From NCBI RefSeq assembly GCF_005771565.1, contig NZ_VAWA01000003.1:1-64000 (forward strand): a stretch of DNA of 64,000 nt. Reading direction: 5' to 3'. The translations under genes and the position numbers were made by a program. The notes under the pieces are model-generated. The model was not told the origin of the DNA, did not search any database, and saw nothing but the letters and a program-made list of their open reading frames with translations. This DNA comes from Nesterenkonia sphaerica. Lineage in GTDB: Bacteria; Actinomycetota; Actinomycetes; Actinomycetales; Micrococcaceae. Positions 1 to 8,164 of this stretch are shown here, piece after piece (the first letter of the stretch is position 1; each line of letters opens with the position of its first letter).

Positions 1-84
1 ATCCAGAGCGCCGGAGTTCTTCAGCTGCTCGACAAGCTCAGCAGCCGCTCCCGAATTCGAATGTGCATCAATCACAGTCACCAT
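1..84 (-). CDS. IS256-family (Mutator-type) transposase, N-terminal fragment
   Basis: Twenty-eight codons are visible before the window edge. The protein starts MVTVIDAHSN and continues with an acidic/leucine-rich helix (AAELVEQLKNSGALD) that resembles the N-terminus of actinobacterial IS256 transposases. A good ribosome site, AAAGGA at 94-89, sits four to five bases before the ATG. A GTG one codon upstream is possible. Only the extreme N-terminus is present, so the DDE catalytic domain cannot be assessed and the family call rests on this short segment plus the inverted-repeat-like end. Confidence 0.6.
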   Translation of the reverse strand, partial: MVTVIDAHSNSGAAAELVEQLKNSGALD

Positions 85-130
85 CACGTCCTTTCATGAG
101 TGACCCGGTACACAAACTAATTGACACCCC
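1..130 (-). mobile_element. Left end of an IS256-family insertion sequence (runs off the window)
   Basis: The stretch read on the minus strand begins with GGGTGTCAATTAGTTTGTGT, which resembles the terminal inverted repeats of actinobacterial IS256-family elements, and is followed about 45 bases later by the start of a transposase gene. The element boundary lies near 126-130, where the IS30 transposase reading frame is broken. Only one end is visible, so the 8-9 bp target duplication expected for this family cannot be checked here. Confidence 0.6.
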
Positions 131-1199
131 CTGCTGCGGTGTGATCCTCGGGCAGGTAGCAGAGCATCAGGAACCGGCTCTTGCGTTCGACCAGAGTGGC
201 GATCGCTGAGCGGTTCCCAGCACCCATGATCAGATCACCTTCCCAATGGCCAGGCACCGCCCGGTCGTTGACCTCGGCAGGACGATCACTGATCATGATC
301 ATCTCCTGGCCTAACTGGCGGGGCCGACGTTGCTGGCCCCGGGGTTTCCGGCGGGCTCTGCCGGTACGCAAGGCGGCCTGTACTTCTTTTTTCAGCCCGC
401 CGCGGGCTTGGAAGTACAGGGCTTGGTAGACCGTCTCGTGGCTCACACGCATCTCCAACTGATCAGGGAACTCCTTGACCAGGGTGGCACTGATCTGTGC
501 CGGTGACCACTGCAACTCCAGCTTGGACTGGACCCAATCACGCAACGGGGAAGCCTCCAGGAGTTTGGGCTGCTTCGGACGCGCTCTCCGGGTCACAGCC
601 AGTCGCTGAGCCCCGTAAGGAAGATACCGGCCATACCGGTCACTGTTGCGGGTGAGCTCTCGGCTGATCGTCGACGCCGATCGGCCTAACTCCGCTGCGA
701 TCATCCGCAGCGAAGCCCCAGACTGTTGCAGATCTTTGATCCGTTCTCGCTCCAGCACCGACAGAAACCGGGACGAGATCTGGGGAGCGTGGCTGATCAG
801 CCTCATGGTATCCATGGCCTGGTTATACTCCACCTGCCGAGGACTCGGCCGCAGCGGCGCGGTCTCACCTGAGTCGCGTAGTTGTCTATCCCATTTATGG
901 CCAGCTCGCCGGGTGACCCCGACTGCCGCAGCCGCAGCAGCGAGGCTGGACCCGGCCTCGCGCAGCTGATGGTATCGGTCACGTCCTGGATGCGGGGGGC
1001 AGCCCATCGGCGCTGGAGTCTTCGAGGAGGACTCTGCGGTCTCCCAGTGCAACCACTTCGCTGCGGTCGATGCTGCAAAGCCCAGCTGCGCAGCCGCCTG
1101 CCGCACGCTCAACCCCTGACCTACCAGCTGCTGATATCCCAGTCGATCCTCCGGGGTATAGCGGCGCACCTGCCTACGTGGCTCTTCGGTGTAGTCCAA
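117..1199 (-). pseudogene. IS30-family transposase, truncated within the DDE domain
   Basis: The protein has helix-turn-helix segments near residues 20-45 and 150-175 (SASTISREL is the diagnostic IS30 helix), then the start of the DDE integrase core with the first catalytic aspartate at residue 322 (GHWEGDLIMG). The reading frame runs into the IS256 end after LPEDHTAA, adding the foreign tail GGVN before a stop. The second Asp and the Glu of the DDE triad are absent, so the 360-residue product should be inactive; intact relatives are longer. The N-terminus is otherwise intact and there is no internal frameshift, which suggests the disruption is recent. Confidence 0.85.
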
Positions 1200-1246
1200 T
1201 GCAACTCCTGAAACTCAGGCTGTTGCAACGACCACTAGATTCCGCC
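126..1246 (-). mobile_element. IS30-family element, 3' part replaced by an IS256-family insertion
   Basis: The element carries the truncated IS30 transposase. Its transposase-proximal end is probably the inverted-repeat-like sequence at 1220-1246, which reads TGTTGCAACGACCACTAGAT on the plus strand; this is a typical terminus of IS30 members in actinobacteria. The other end is missing because the IS256 element begins inside the transposase gene. Target duplication of IS30 cannot be tested because the far end is outside the window. Confidence 0.6.
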
Positions 1247-1341
1247 TTCTCTTTTTTGGCGCGGGGGTGTGTCGGGACATCGTTCACCTTCAGCGGCACT
1301 GGAATCGACTTACGCGGCAAAGCCAATCAGCGTCTTGACCC

Positions 1342-1376
1342 GTCGGGGCCCTGAATCCGCAGACTCAGGCCCCGAC
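1342..1376. terminator. Hairpin after eutH
   Basis: GTCGGGGCC(C)TGA pairs with TCAGGCCCCGAC, giving a 12-base-pair stem with one bulged C and a 10-base loop. It lies 29-63 bases beyond the eutH stop codon. No long T tract follows, as is common for high-GC actinobacterial terminators. Confidence 0.55.
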
Positions 1377-1404
1377 AGGTGGCGCCGATCTTGGCTCGCG
1401 GGTC

Positions 1405-2739
1405 TCAGATGTCCTTTGCATCCGGGACTTGACCCCACTCTTTCCCACGGCCCACAGGCGCGACATCTGCTGCCACGGTGGCTGGCTCAGGAGCTTCGTC
1501 GGGCACAGTGACCCCGATGCCATTTTCGTCGATTAGACCATCTGCGCGGTCCTGCATTTCGAGGCGGCGCGCGTATGGCAAGGCCAGCCAGAACGCGAAG
1601 CCCACGGCCAAGAGTCCGCCGGCCAGCTTGCCGATCACCATGGTGACAATCATGTTCGGCTGGAACGTAGCGGTGAAGGCGAGATAGTCCCCCACGGCGA
1701 ATGCCGCGCAGACCATGAAAGCAATGGTCAACACTTTGTCCTTCGGAGGCATGAGACGAACCAATTGGAACAGTGCCACCGCATTGGCCATAGTCGCCAG
1801 GAACCCTGCAATCCCGGCTTCAGAGATGCCGATTCTGCGGCCGGCCACCTGCAGCGGAGCCGCCAGCAACTTCCGAATCATGTAAATGAGGGGGAATGCC
1901 CCGGCAAGCATGACGGCGATGTAACCAACAATCTCCAAGGCGCGGAACTGATCCTCAGCATCAGCAATGAATGGCGCCAGGGGCCAGCCACCGAAGATCG
2001 CCGAGAACGCTCCGGTGAAGTATTCAGCCACAGAGAGTGCCACAGCAGCCGTTGTCACGATTTGCAGGAATCGCCCGAAGTACAGGAACGCGGCAATCAT
2101 TTTCTGGGTGAAGAACCGTAGCGCCAAAGAGAGCAGGCCCATCATGATCACCAGCGGTATCAGGTTCAGCAAAACCTCCCCATAACTGAGATCAAAGGGG
2201 CGCGTCCCGGGGCCTGTCGCCTCGACTCCCTCGCGCAGCGGAACACCGCTCTGGAGCAGAATAATGGCCATAAACAGCGAAGCAAATGGGATGGCCAAGA
2301 AGCCTGACATGACACCGAGCGCTAGGTACTTATGGTCCCGCCGCTCCAGGATGGACAGACCCACCGGAATGCAGAAGGCGATCGTTGCCCCTGCCGTCAG
2401 ACTAACCGTAAAGGCCAGAATCCACGCTCCGTGTCCGTCGGCTACCTCGTATGCCAAGTGATAGGCGCCGAGGTCACTAGGAATGAAGGTGCTGGTGGCG
2501 ATCGCTGCATCCGAATGCATCGCCGAATATACGGGCGCAACGACAGCATTGATCGCAGGAACAATAACGGGAATGAGCGTCATAATGCCCGCGATGGGTA
2601 TAAATATATGACCCATCATCAGAATGCCTTCTTTGAATTCCAGTCCAAGCTGGGAACTGGGGCGGACTATATGCGCTCCCGCTCCGATCAGAAGAGAGAT
2701 CATCATTATGTAAATGATGACTTCACCAAGGAACTCCAT
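1405..2739 (-). CDS. eutH: Ethanolamine permease EutH-like membrane protein
   Basis: The 444-residue protein is almost entirely hydrophobic, with about ten to eleven predicted membrane helices and a hydrophilic C-terminal tail of roughly 55 residues. It resembles EutH, the facilitator that admits ethanolamine at low external concentration in eut systems. The ATG chosen here is preceded by CGGAGG at good spacing; an in-frame ATG 33 bases upstream lacks one. No other eut gene (ammonia-lyase, microcompartment shell) is in the window, so the protein probably supplies ethanolamine or another small amine to enzymes encoded elsewhere, or serves the adjacent divergent amine-oxidation operon. The family is recognised from overall sequence, not from a single motif. 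Its separation from eut genes and closeness to IS elements suggest acquisition or rearrangement. Confidence 0.8.
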   Translation of the reverse strand: MEFLGEVIIYIMMISLLIGAGAHIVRPSSQLGLEFKEGILMMGHIFIPIAGIMTLIPVIVPAINAVVAPVYSAMHSDAAIATSTFIPSDLGAYHLAYEVADGHGAWILAFTVSLTAGATIAFCIPVGLSILERRDHKYLALGVMSGFLAIPFASLFMAIILLQSGVPLREGVEATGPGTRPFDLSYGEVLLNLIPLVIMMGLLSLALRFFTQKMIAAFLYFGRFLQIVTTAAVALSVAEYFTGAFSAIFGGWPLAPFIADAEDQFRALEIVGYIAVMLAGAFPLIYMIRKLLAAPLQVAGRRIGISEAGIAGFLATMANAVALFQLVRLMPPKDKVLTIAFMVCAAFAVGDYLAFTATFQPNMIVTMVIGKLAGGLLAVGFAFWLALPYARRLEMQDRADGLIDENGIGVTVPDEAPEPATVAADVAPVGRGKEWGQVPDAKDI

Positions 2740-2822
2740 GAGTGTGACCTCCGTCGCCGAATGGCACGCCACTTACCCATGGTCCTAGCGGCGTGATCAA
2801 GATGAGAATCACCAAAACCTCT

Positions 2823-2842
2823 GTGTTTGGTTGATAAAACAC
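2823..2842. promoter_or_regulatory. Inverted repeat GTGTTT-N8-AAACAC, candidate operator
   Basis: A perfect 6-base inverted repeat with an 8-base spacer lies about 84 bases upstream of the eutH start, in the eutH/P450 divergent region. It could bind a dimeric regulator such as the GntR protein of this island. There is no direct evidence for that pairing. Confidence 0.35.
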
Positions 2843-2856
2843 TAAAGCCTGTCCGG

Positions 2857-2872
2857 TGTGATTGAGGTCACG
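2857..2872. promoter_or_regulatory. Crp/GlxR-like site TGTGA-N6-TCACG
   Basis: TGTGATTGAGGTCACG matches the actinobacterial cAMP-receptor (GlxR/Crp) consensus TGTGA-N6-TCACA at nine of ten conserved positions. It sits between eutH and the P450 operon and could provide carbon catabolite control of either gene set. Confidence 0.5.
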
Positions 2873-2874
2873 TT

Positions 2875-2885
2875 TTCGTAACGAA
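2875..2885. promoter_or_regulatory. Short palindrome TTCGT-A-ACGAA
   Basis: A perfect palindrome with a single central base lies three bases after the Crp-like site. Its position suggests an operator, but the arms are only five bases long and the occurrence may be fortuitous. Confidence 0.25.
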
Positions 2886-3011
2886 TTTGCCGACAGTGTT
2901 GTAGATAGTCCGCGCCTTCTGTGGTTCCCACCAAGAAATGACCCGGCTGGCCGAGTACCAAGTGGAGAAATTCTCATCGGAAGGGTCGGCAAGACGGCGT
3001 CTGAGGCGCAC

Positions 3012-3039
3012 TTGCCAAAACATCTATTTCTGTTAGTAT
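3012..3039 (+). promoter_or_regulatory. Putative sigma70-type promoter of the P450 operon
   Basis: TTGCCA (3012-3017) and TAGTAT (3034-3039) are separated by 16 bases in a locally AT-richer stretch, about 105 bases upstream of the P450 ATG. The downstream leader contains a second, weaker Crp-like half-site pair at 3054-3069 (AGTGA-N6-TTACA), a position at which a bound regulator would block transcription. Confidence 0.45.
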
Positions 3040-3053
3040 TTCTGCTCACATGG

Positions 3054-3069
3054 AGTGATGCAGGTTACA
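3054..3069. promoter_or_regulatory. Second, weaker Crp/GlxR-like site
   Basis: AGTGATGCAGGTTACA matches TGTGA-N6-TCACA at eight of ten conserved positions. It lies 15 bases downstream of the putative -10 element, so binding here would be expected to repress. Confidence 0.3.
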
Positions 3070-3144
3070 CAACGGCTGGACTCGCAGAAACAGTGGCTCA
3101 GGAGCTATCACTCATAACGACAACCCTGATGAGGGAGAACCGGC

Positions 3145-4374
3145 ATGCCGACCACAACCGACACCGTCCCGTACCTGGACATTTCAGCTTCGGACTTCGC
3201 CATGGCCTCGGAGGCCGTCCGGGACGCCCGCGATGCACACTGGTTTGCGCGGACCAATTACGGCATCGCCGTCCTCTCCTACGAGGACGTCTCCACACTG
3301 ATGAAAAGTCCCCGCATGATCCAGGGCTCAGCCAGATGGCCTCAGCACCACGGTGTCCACGACGGTCTCTTCCACGATTGGTGGGCCAAGAACCTTCTCG
3401 TCCTCGAAGGGGAGGACCATCATCGGATCAGACGCTTGGCGAACCCGGCGTTCTCTCCGCGCAAGATCAAGGCACTGGGGGGTCGGTTCGACGAGCTGGC
3501 CCACGAGCTGATCGACCAATGGATCGACAATGGGGAGGTCGAGTTCGTCGAGGGGTTCGCCGCGCCGTTCGCCACCCGCGTGCTGTGCATCATGCTCGGC
3601 ATTGATGAGAAGGAGTGGCCCACCATCAACCGGTTGGCGTCCACCGTCGGTGCCGCACTGGGCGTGAACATCAAGGAAGAGATTGGCGCGATTGATGCCG
3701 CACTAGAAGAGCTGCACCGGTATGCCGACCAGCTGATCTCCGACCGGCAACAGAACCCCAAAGACGACTTTGTCACGCGACTGGTGGACGCCAACCGTGA
3801 CGGCGACAGCCTCAGCGATGCCCAGCTGCAGAACCTCCTGGTCCTGCTGATCTTCGGAGGCATGGACACCACACGGAATCAGCTGGGCCTGGCGATCCAG
3901 TCATTCATCCGCCAACCGCACCAGTGGGAGCTGCTGGCCGAACGCCCGCAGGAGCTGGCAGCCCCTGCAGTGGAGGAGTCACTGAGAGTCAACCCCACCA
4001 CCCGATGGGTCACCCGCGAGGTGGTGGAGACCTTCCAGCACAAGGATCTCACTTTCTGCCCGGGCGACACGGTCCACATGTTCACCTATGCATCCGGGAC
4101 TGACCCAAAAGTGTTCACGGACCCGACCCGGATCAACCTGGAGGCCGATCGCAAACCGCACTACGCTTTCGGCGGCGGAATTCACCACTGTCTGGGTCAC
4201 TTTGTTGCTCGCTCCGATATGCAGGCCGCCCTGCCGGCGCTGGCCACGCGCCTGACGAATCTCCGCATTGTTGCAGGCGGCGACGAATGGATGCCCGACT
4301 CCGGCAACACCGGACCCGTCCGGCTGAACATCGCGTTCGACAAGCGCGCCACCGTTACAGCGAATTCAGGCTGA
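3145..4374 (+). CDS. Cytochrome P450, probable secondary-amine monooxygenase (CYP151-like)
   Basis: The 409-residue soluble bacterial P450 has the oxygen-activation helix motif FGGMDTT near residues 236-242, the ExxR pair E278/R281, and the haem-binding loop FGGGIHHCLG with thiolate ligand Cys349. It should insert oxygen into a substrate using electrons from the ferredoxin and reductase encoded just downstream. The P450-3Fe-4S ferredoxin-reductase-glutamine-synthetase-like gene order is as I recall it from the mor (morpholine) and pip (pyrrolidine/piperidine) loci of mycobacteria, whose P450s belong to CYP151. Hydroxylation next to the ring nitrogen of a cyclic amine is therefore the leading hypothesis. 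The start has a good site, GAGGGAG, before the ATG. The exact substrate is inferred, not shown. Confidence 0.85.
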   Translation: MPTTTDTVPYLDISASDFAMASEAVRDARDAHWFARTNYGIAVLSYEDVSTLMKSPRMIQGSARWPQHHGVHDGLFHDWWAKNLLVLEGEDHHRIRRLANPAFSPRKIKALGGRFDELAHELIDQWIDNGEVEFVEGFAAPFATRVLCIMLGIDEKEWPTINRLASTVGAALGVNIKEEIGAIDAALEELHRYADQLISDRQQNPKDDFVTRLVDANRDGDSLSDAQLQNLLVLLIFGGMDTTRNQLGLAIQSFIRQPHQWELLAERPQELAAPAVEESLRVNPTTRWVTREVVETFQHKDLTFCPGDTVHMFTYASGTDPKVFTDPTRINLEADRKPHYAFGGGIHHCLGHFVARSDMQAALPALATRLTNLRIVAGGDEWMPDSGNTGPVRLNIAFDKRATVTANSG

Positions 4375-4432
4375 CCCCTTGCCCACCGTGCCACCCCGAA
4401 CAGCTGCCAACCCTCTGGAAAGGACAACTCGC

Positions 4433-4627
4433 ATGAAGGTCTGGGTCGATAGGAACATCTGCGACAACCACGGACAGTGCGCTATCGCGGCACCGGAAAA
4501 CTTCTGGCTCGACGCCGAGGGCGTGCTCCAGTATAAGGAGGACTTCCCGGACTCCGATCTGGAATACATAGAAGACGCCATGGACGTCTGCCCCGTTCAG
4601 GCGATTTTCCTCAAAGGTGAGCAGTGA
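4433..4627 (+). CDS. 3Fe-4S ferredoxin, electron donor of the P450
   Basis: The 64-residue acidic ferredoxin has only three cluster cysteines in the canonical spacing: Cys10 and Cys16 (CDNHGQC) and Cys53 followed by Pro (DVCPVQA). The central position of the first motif is His instead of Cys, the signature of [3Fe-4S] ferredoxins that serve actinobacterial P450s. It begins 59 bases after the P450 stop with a GGAAAGG ribosome site. An in-frame ATG lies further upstream, but the ferredoxin fold starts at MKVWVD. It probably shuttles single electrons from the following reductase to the P450. Confidence 0.92.
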   Translation: MKVWVDRNICDNHGQCAIAAPENFWLDAEGVLQYKEDFPDSDLEYIEDAMDVCPVQAIFLKGEQ

Positions 4628-4633
4628 TCTGAG

Positions 4634-5899
4634 GTGAGCTATCAAGGTCGCGGGCGCCGCATCGTCGTCGTCGGAGCATCGATGGCGGGGCTGCGCACCG
4701 CTGAGCAGATACGCAGCGCGGGCTGGCACGACGAGGTGGTCCTCATTGGCGACGAGGCCCACCCGCCCTATAACCGGCCGCCGCTGTCCAAAGAGGTCCT
4801 GAGTTCTCAACAGCACCCCGAAGAAGCACTCTCCGCTGTGCTTCTTCGGCAACGCGCCTCAGCTGCATCTTTCACGTTCCGCCTTGGACAGTCGGTAGCA
4901 GCGTGCAACCTTGCAGGACAGCGCGTCACCCTCTCCACCGGGGAGCGCCTGAGTTACGACGGGCTCGTGGTCGCCACGGGCATCCGTCCCCGCCGTCTGG
5001 CGGTGCCGGGGCCCACCAGTGGGCGTTACGTGGTGCGGACGCTCGAGGATGCGCTGGCTCTGCGGCAGCAGCTGCGGCCTGGAACGAAAGTGCTGGTCAT
5101 CGGCTGCGGCTTCATCGGTTGCGAAGTGGCTGCGAGCGCTCTCAGTCTCGGCTGCGACGTGCAGCTAGTGGAAGGCTCCCACGGTCCCATGCACCGGGCG
5201 CTGGGAGCCACCGTGGCTACGGCCATGCGCCACTGGCTCACCCGGCGGGGGTTGCAGATCCACGCAGGCCGCGGCGTCGTCGAGTTTCTGGCCCACTTCC
5301 CTGACCGGCTCAACCAGGTCAGCGGAGCACGACTCGACGATGGCACCAAGCTGGAGGCAGAAATAGTGGTGGAAGCAGTCGGGTCGCTGCCGAACGCCGA
5401 ATGGCTCTACGGCAATAGCCTCGACCTCTCCGACGGCGTACTGGTTGACGAACACCTGCGCGTTCGCGGCGCGCAGCACGCGGTGGCGGTTGGGGACATT
5501 GCCCGCTACCCCGACCCGTGGACCGGTGGAGTCCCGCGACGGGTCGAACACTGGCAGGGCGCGATTGACACCGCGAAGACCGCTGCCCGCAGCCTGGTCG
5601 CGGGGCTCACCGGTGGACAGGTCCCACCACCGTACGCCTCAATACCAAGTTTCTGGAGCGACGTCTTCGGCACCCGGGTTCAAGGGCTCGGCGTACCTCA
5701 CTTCGGCACCGCCACCGAGGTCCTCGAAGGCAGCCTGGAGACCCCGGAGGCGGGAGTCGCCATCGCCTACACCCGGGAAGGTTACGTGGTGGGCCTGGTG
5801 ACAATCGCTTTGCCGCCAGCGCGGCTGATGGAGCTGCGCCCACACCTAGGACATCCGCTCTCCGACCTCCTGAGCCCCCTGCAGCTGACCACCACCTGA
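4634..5899 (+). CDS. FAD-dependent NAD(P)H:ferredoxin reductase
   Basis: The 421-residue protein has two Rossmann dinucleotide motifs, VVVGASMAG near residue 12-19 for FAD and VLVIGCGFIG near residue 154-162 for NAD(P)H, plus the PYNRPPLSK segment and the AVGDIA FAD motif of the putidaredoxin-reductase family. It reduces the adjacent ferredoxin. The start is a GTG seven bases after the ferredoxin stop; the nearest purine-rich stretch overlaps the end of the ferredoxin gene, so translation may be coupled. Length and domain order are normal for the family. Confidence 0.9.
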   Translation: MSYQGRGRRIVVVGASMAGLRTAEQIRSAGWHDEVVLIGDEAHPPYNRPPLSKEVLSSQQHPEEALSAVLLRQRASAASFTFRLGQSVAACNLAGQRVTLSTGERLSYDGLVVATGIRPRRLAVPGPTSGRYVVRTLEDALALRQQLRPGTKVLVIGCGFIGCEVAASALSLGCDVQLVEGSHGPMHRALGATVATAMRHWLTRRGLQIHAGRGVVEFLAHFPDRLNQVSGARLDDGTKLEAEIVVEAVGSLPNAEWLYGNSLDLSDGVLVDEHLRVRGAQHAVAVGDIARYPDPWTGGVPRRVEHWQGAIDTAKTAARSLVAGLTGGQVPPPYASIPSFWSDVFGTRVQGLGVPHFGTATEVLEGSLETPEAGVAIAYTREGYVVGLVTIALPPARLMELRPHLGHPLSDLLSPLQLTTT

Positions 5900-5916
5900 G
5901 CAGTTCAACCATCGAG

Positions 5917-7416
5917 ATGGGAAAAATCATGACCACCACCAACATTGACACCGATCTCCCGACCGGCCGTGAGCCCCTGATTGACCAGCTGCACGAGGCC
6001 ACCCGGACCGCAGGCCAGAGCCTTACCAGCCTCTACCAGCACCGGGCGCACACAGCGCTGACTGACCGCGACGCTTTCCACCGGCACCAGAGCGCGAACC
6101 TCACTGAGGAAACGGTGGATCGGATCACGGAGGAGATTGCACGCTCAGGGGTAAAGTACATCTATTACACGATCCCCACACTGAAATCCCGCACCGTTGC
6201 CAAGATGGTGCCCGCCAAGCACGTGGTGCGAAATCTGGAGCGCGGCATCAATTTTCACCGCACGGCGATCTCCGACCTGCAAAACGATATCTTCGGCAAT
6301 CTGATCGGTGGAATCGGCGCCAAAGAGTTTGTGGCGCTGCCGTTGCCGGACACGTTCCAGAGGTACCCCTGGGACCGGGAAGTGGGGCGCATGTTCTGCA
6401 CTACCTATGAGCCTCCGCACCTGCCGGAAGTCGGTGGACGGCCCCTGGGCACCGACTCCCGCGCGCACCTGATGCGCACCCACCAGCTGATGAAGGACAC
6501 CTTCGGGCTCACCATGAAATCCGGGACTGAGCCGGAGATGACATGGTACGGAAAATCCATTGAGCCGGTGCTCATTCCCGGGCACTCCCCCGCCTACCAG
6601 GTGGAAAACCTGGAGGGGATGCGGCCGATCTACAAGCGGATCCAGGAGTACGCCACCGCGCTGGGTTTCGACATGATCGAGACCGACTACGAGGATCAAG
6701 GCCAGATTGAATGCAACTGGAACTTCGACGACGCCGAGCTCACCTCCGACCGGTTGGTGACCTATCGCCAGATCTGCTCACAGGTCGCCCGCGAATTTGA
6801 TGTGGAGGCCAGCTTCATGCCCAAGCCGTACCTCGGCTCCATGGGAAATGGCTGCCACCACAACATCAGCCTATGGGACACCGAAGGCAACAATGCCTTC
6901 GTGATCGACGGGGTGGAGGAGCTGCACATGTCGCAGCTGGGCCGCTGGGCCATCGGAGGCATCCTCAAGCACGCCCCAGGCATGATGCTGGTGATGTCCA
7001 GCACCGTGAACTCCTATAAGCGGTTCTGGGATCCGGGGCAGTTCGCCCCCGCACGGGCCGACTGGGGACTCGACGACCGGGCCAGCTCGGTGCGCATCTC
7101 TGCCAACGGCCGCGCCGAAATGCGCATACCTGACGCCTCCGTCAACCCGTACCTCTCCCATTCGCTACTACTGGCGGCCATGGCCGACGGTATCGGCAAC
7201 CGGATTGCGCCCCCCGCTCCCGGGTCCTCCGGCCAGAACCTGCCGATGACGCTGGGGGACGCCCTGGATGCTTTCAAGGCCGACGACTACATCCAGAGCA
7301 CGCTGCCCGAAGACCTGGCCGCATTGTACTTGGAGCTCAAGACCGACGAATGGGCTCGCTACTGCGGGGCCGTGACCGAATGGGAGTACAAGCAGTACTG
7401 GCAGGCCATCCCGTGA
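5917..7416 (+). CDS. Glutamine-synthetase-like gamma-glutamyl amide ligase
   Basis: The 499-residue protein has the catalytic core of glutamine synthetase: a metal-binding Glu in GTEPEMTW, EDQGQIE, the GNGCHHNISLW loop around residue 312, NSYKRFW near 365 and AEMRIPDAS near 400. It belongs to the divergent non-GlnA types that join glutamate to amines (gamma-glutamylmethylamide, gamma-glutamylpolyamine or anilide ligases). In this operon, the two downstream gamma-glutamyl hydrolases make an ATP-dependent gamma-glutamylation step likely, either tagging the primary amine or the ring-opened product of the P450. A second in-frame ATG lies 12 bases downstream and may be the true start. The acceptor amine is not deducible from sequence. 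Confidence 0.82.
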   Translation: MGKIMTTTNIDTDLPTGREPLIDQLHEATRTAGQSLTSLYQHRAHTALTDRDAFHRHQSANLTEETVDRITEEIARSGVKYIYYTIPTLKSRTVAKMVPAKHVVRNLERGINFHRTAISDLQNDIFGNLIGGIGAKEFVALPLPDTFQRYPWDREVGRMFCTTYEPPHLPEVGGRPLGTDSRAHLMRTHQLMKDTFGLTMKSGTEPEMTWYGKSIEPVLIPGHSPAYQVENLEGMRPIYKRIQEYATALGFDMIETDYEDQGQIECNWNFDDAELTSDRLVTYRQICSQVAREFDVEASFMPKPYLGSMGNGCHHNISLWDTEGNNAFVIDGVEELHMSQLGRWAIGGILKHAPGMMLVMSSTVNSYKRFWDPGQFAPARADWGLDDRASSVRISANGRAEMRIPDASVNPYLSHSLLLAAMADGIGNRIAPPAPGSSGQNLPMTLGDALDAFKADDYIQSTLPEDLAALYLELKTDEWARYCGAVTEWEYKQYWQAIP

Positions 7417-7447
7417 GCCCGGGCGCACCGAAGGAGACCGGGTCTTG

Positions 7448-8164
7448 ATGCGAACCCTGACGCTGGCCTGCATTGACTCACAGGCCCCACCTCTGTTCAA
7501 CCTCTCCCCCGACGGCGGCCGCACCCGCACCGGCTACGAGCCTGAGGTGGCGCAGCTGGTGGCTGACCAGCTGGGTGCGGAACTGAGGTGGGTGATGACC
7601 TCTTGGGACAATATGATCCCCATGGTCCAGCGCCACCAGGCCGACGCCGTGTGGTGCGGACAGGGCATCATCCCCTCCCGTCAGGAACAGGTGAACTTCA
7701 CTCGGCCCTATGCCATTTTCGATGAGTCCGTGCTGGTCCGCGCCGGAGACCCCGCGCGCGGACCAGAGGACTTCTCCGGGCGGCGGGTCGCGGCCATTGC
7801 GGGCAGCGCCAATATGCGCCTGGCGCAAACGTTTCCCGGTGCCATCCCGGTTCCGTTCACCGCCTCCGACGACGTCTTCGGCGACATGATTGCCGCAGTC
7901 CGCGACGGCAATGTCGACGCGATGGTCGACGACGACGTGGTCACTGTGCCGCTGGGCGACGACCCAGATTTTGCGATCGCCTTCACCGCTCCCACCCAGA
8001 ACGCATGGGGTGTGGGGGTCGCCAAAGACCGGCTCGAGGTGCTGAATGCCCTGGATGGAGCGCTGAGCAGTGTCATCAATTCCGGAGGGCTTGCACAGAG
8101 CTGGGCCCGGTGGATGCCGCAGCTGCCGTTCCCGGCGGACCTCCATACCGGGAGGCGCTCATGA
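7448..8164 (+). CDS. Solute-binding-protein-fold (SBP_bac_3) protein without signal peptide
   Basis: The 238-residue protein has the fold of polar amino-acid binding proteins: GYEPEVAQLVADQLG near the N-terminus, the family signature SRQEQVNFTRPY near residue 80, and the hinge/ligand segments typical of type-2 periplasmic binding proteins. Unlike transport receptors it has no signal peptide or lipobox, beginning directly with the first beta strand (RTLTLACID), and there is no permease or ATPase gene nearby. It therefore probably works in the cytoplasm, either as a ligand-binding carrier or as an enzyme that evolved from a binding protein, as cyclohexadienyl dehydratase did. AAGGAG is 11 bases before this ATG and 8 before an alternative TTG. 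The next gene overlaps by ATGA. Confidence 0.7.
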   Translation: MRTLTLACIDSQAPPLFNLSPDGGRTRTGYEPEVAQLVADQLGAELRWVMTSWDNMIPMVQRHQADAVWCGQGIIPSRQEQVNFTRPYAIFDESVLVRAGDPARGPEDFSGRRVAAIAGSANMRLAQTFPGAIPVPFTASDDVFGDMIAAVRDGNVDAMVDDDVVTVPLGDDPDFAIAFTAPTQNAWGVGVAKDRLEVLNALDGALSSVINSGGLAQSWARWMPQLPFPADLHTGRRS

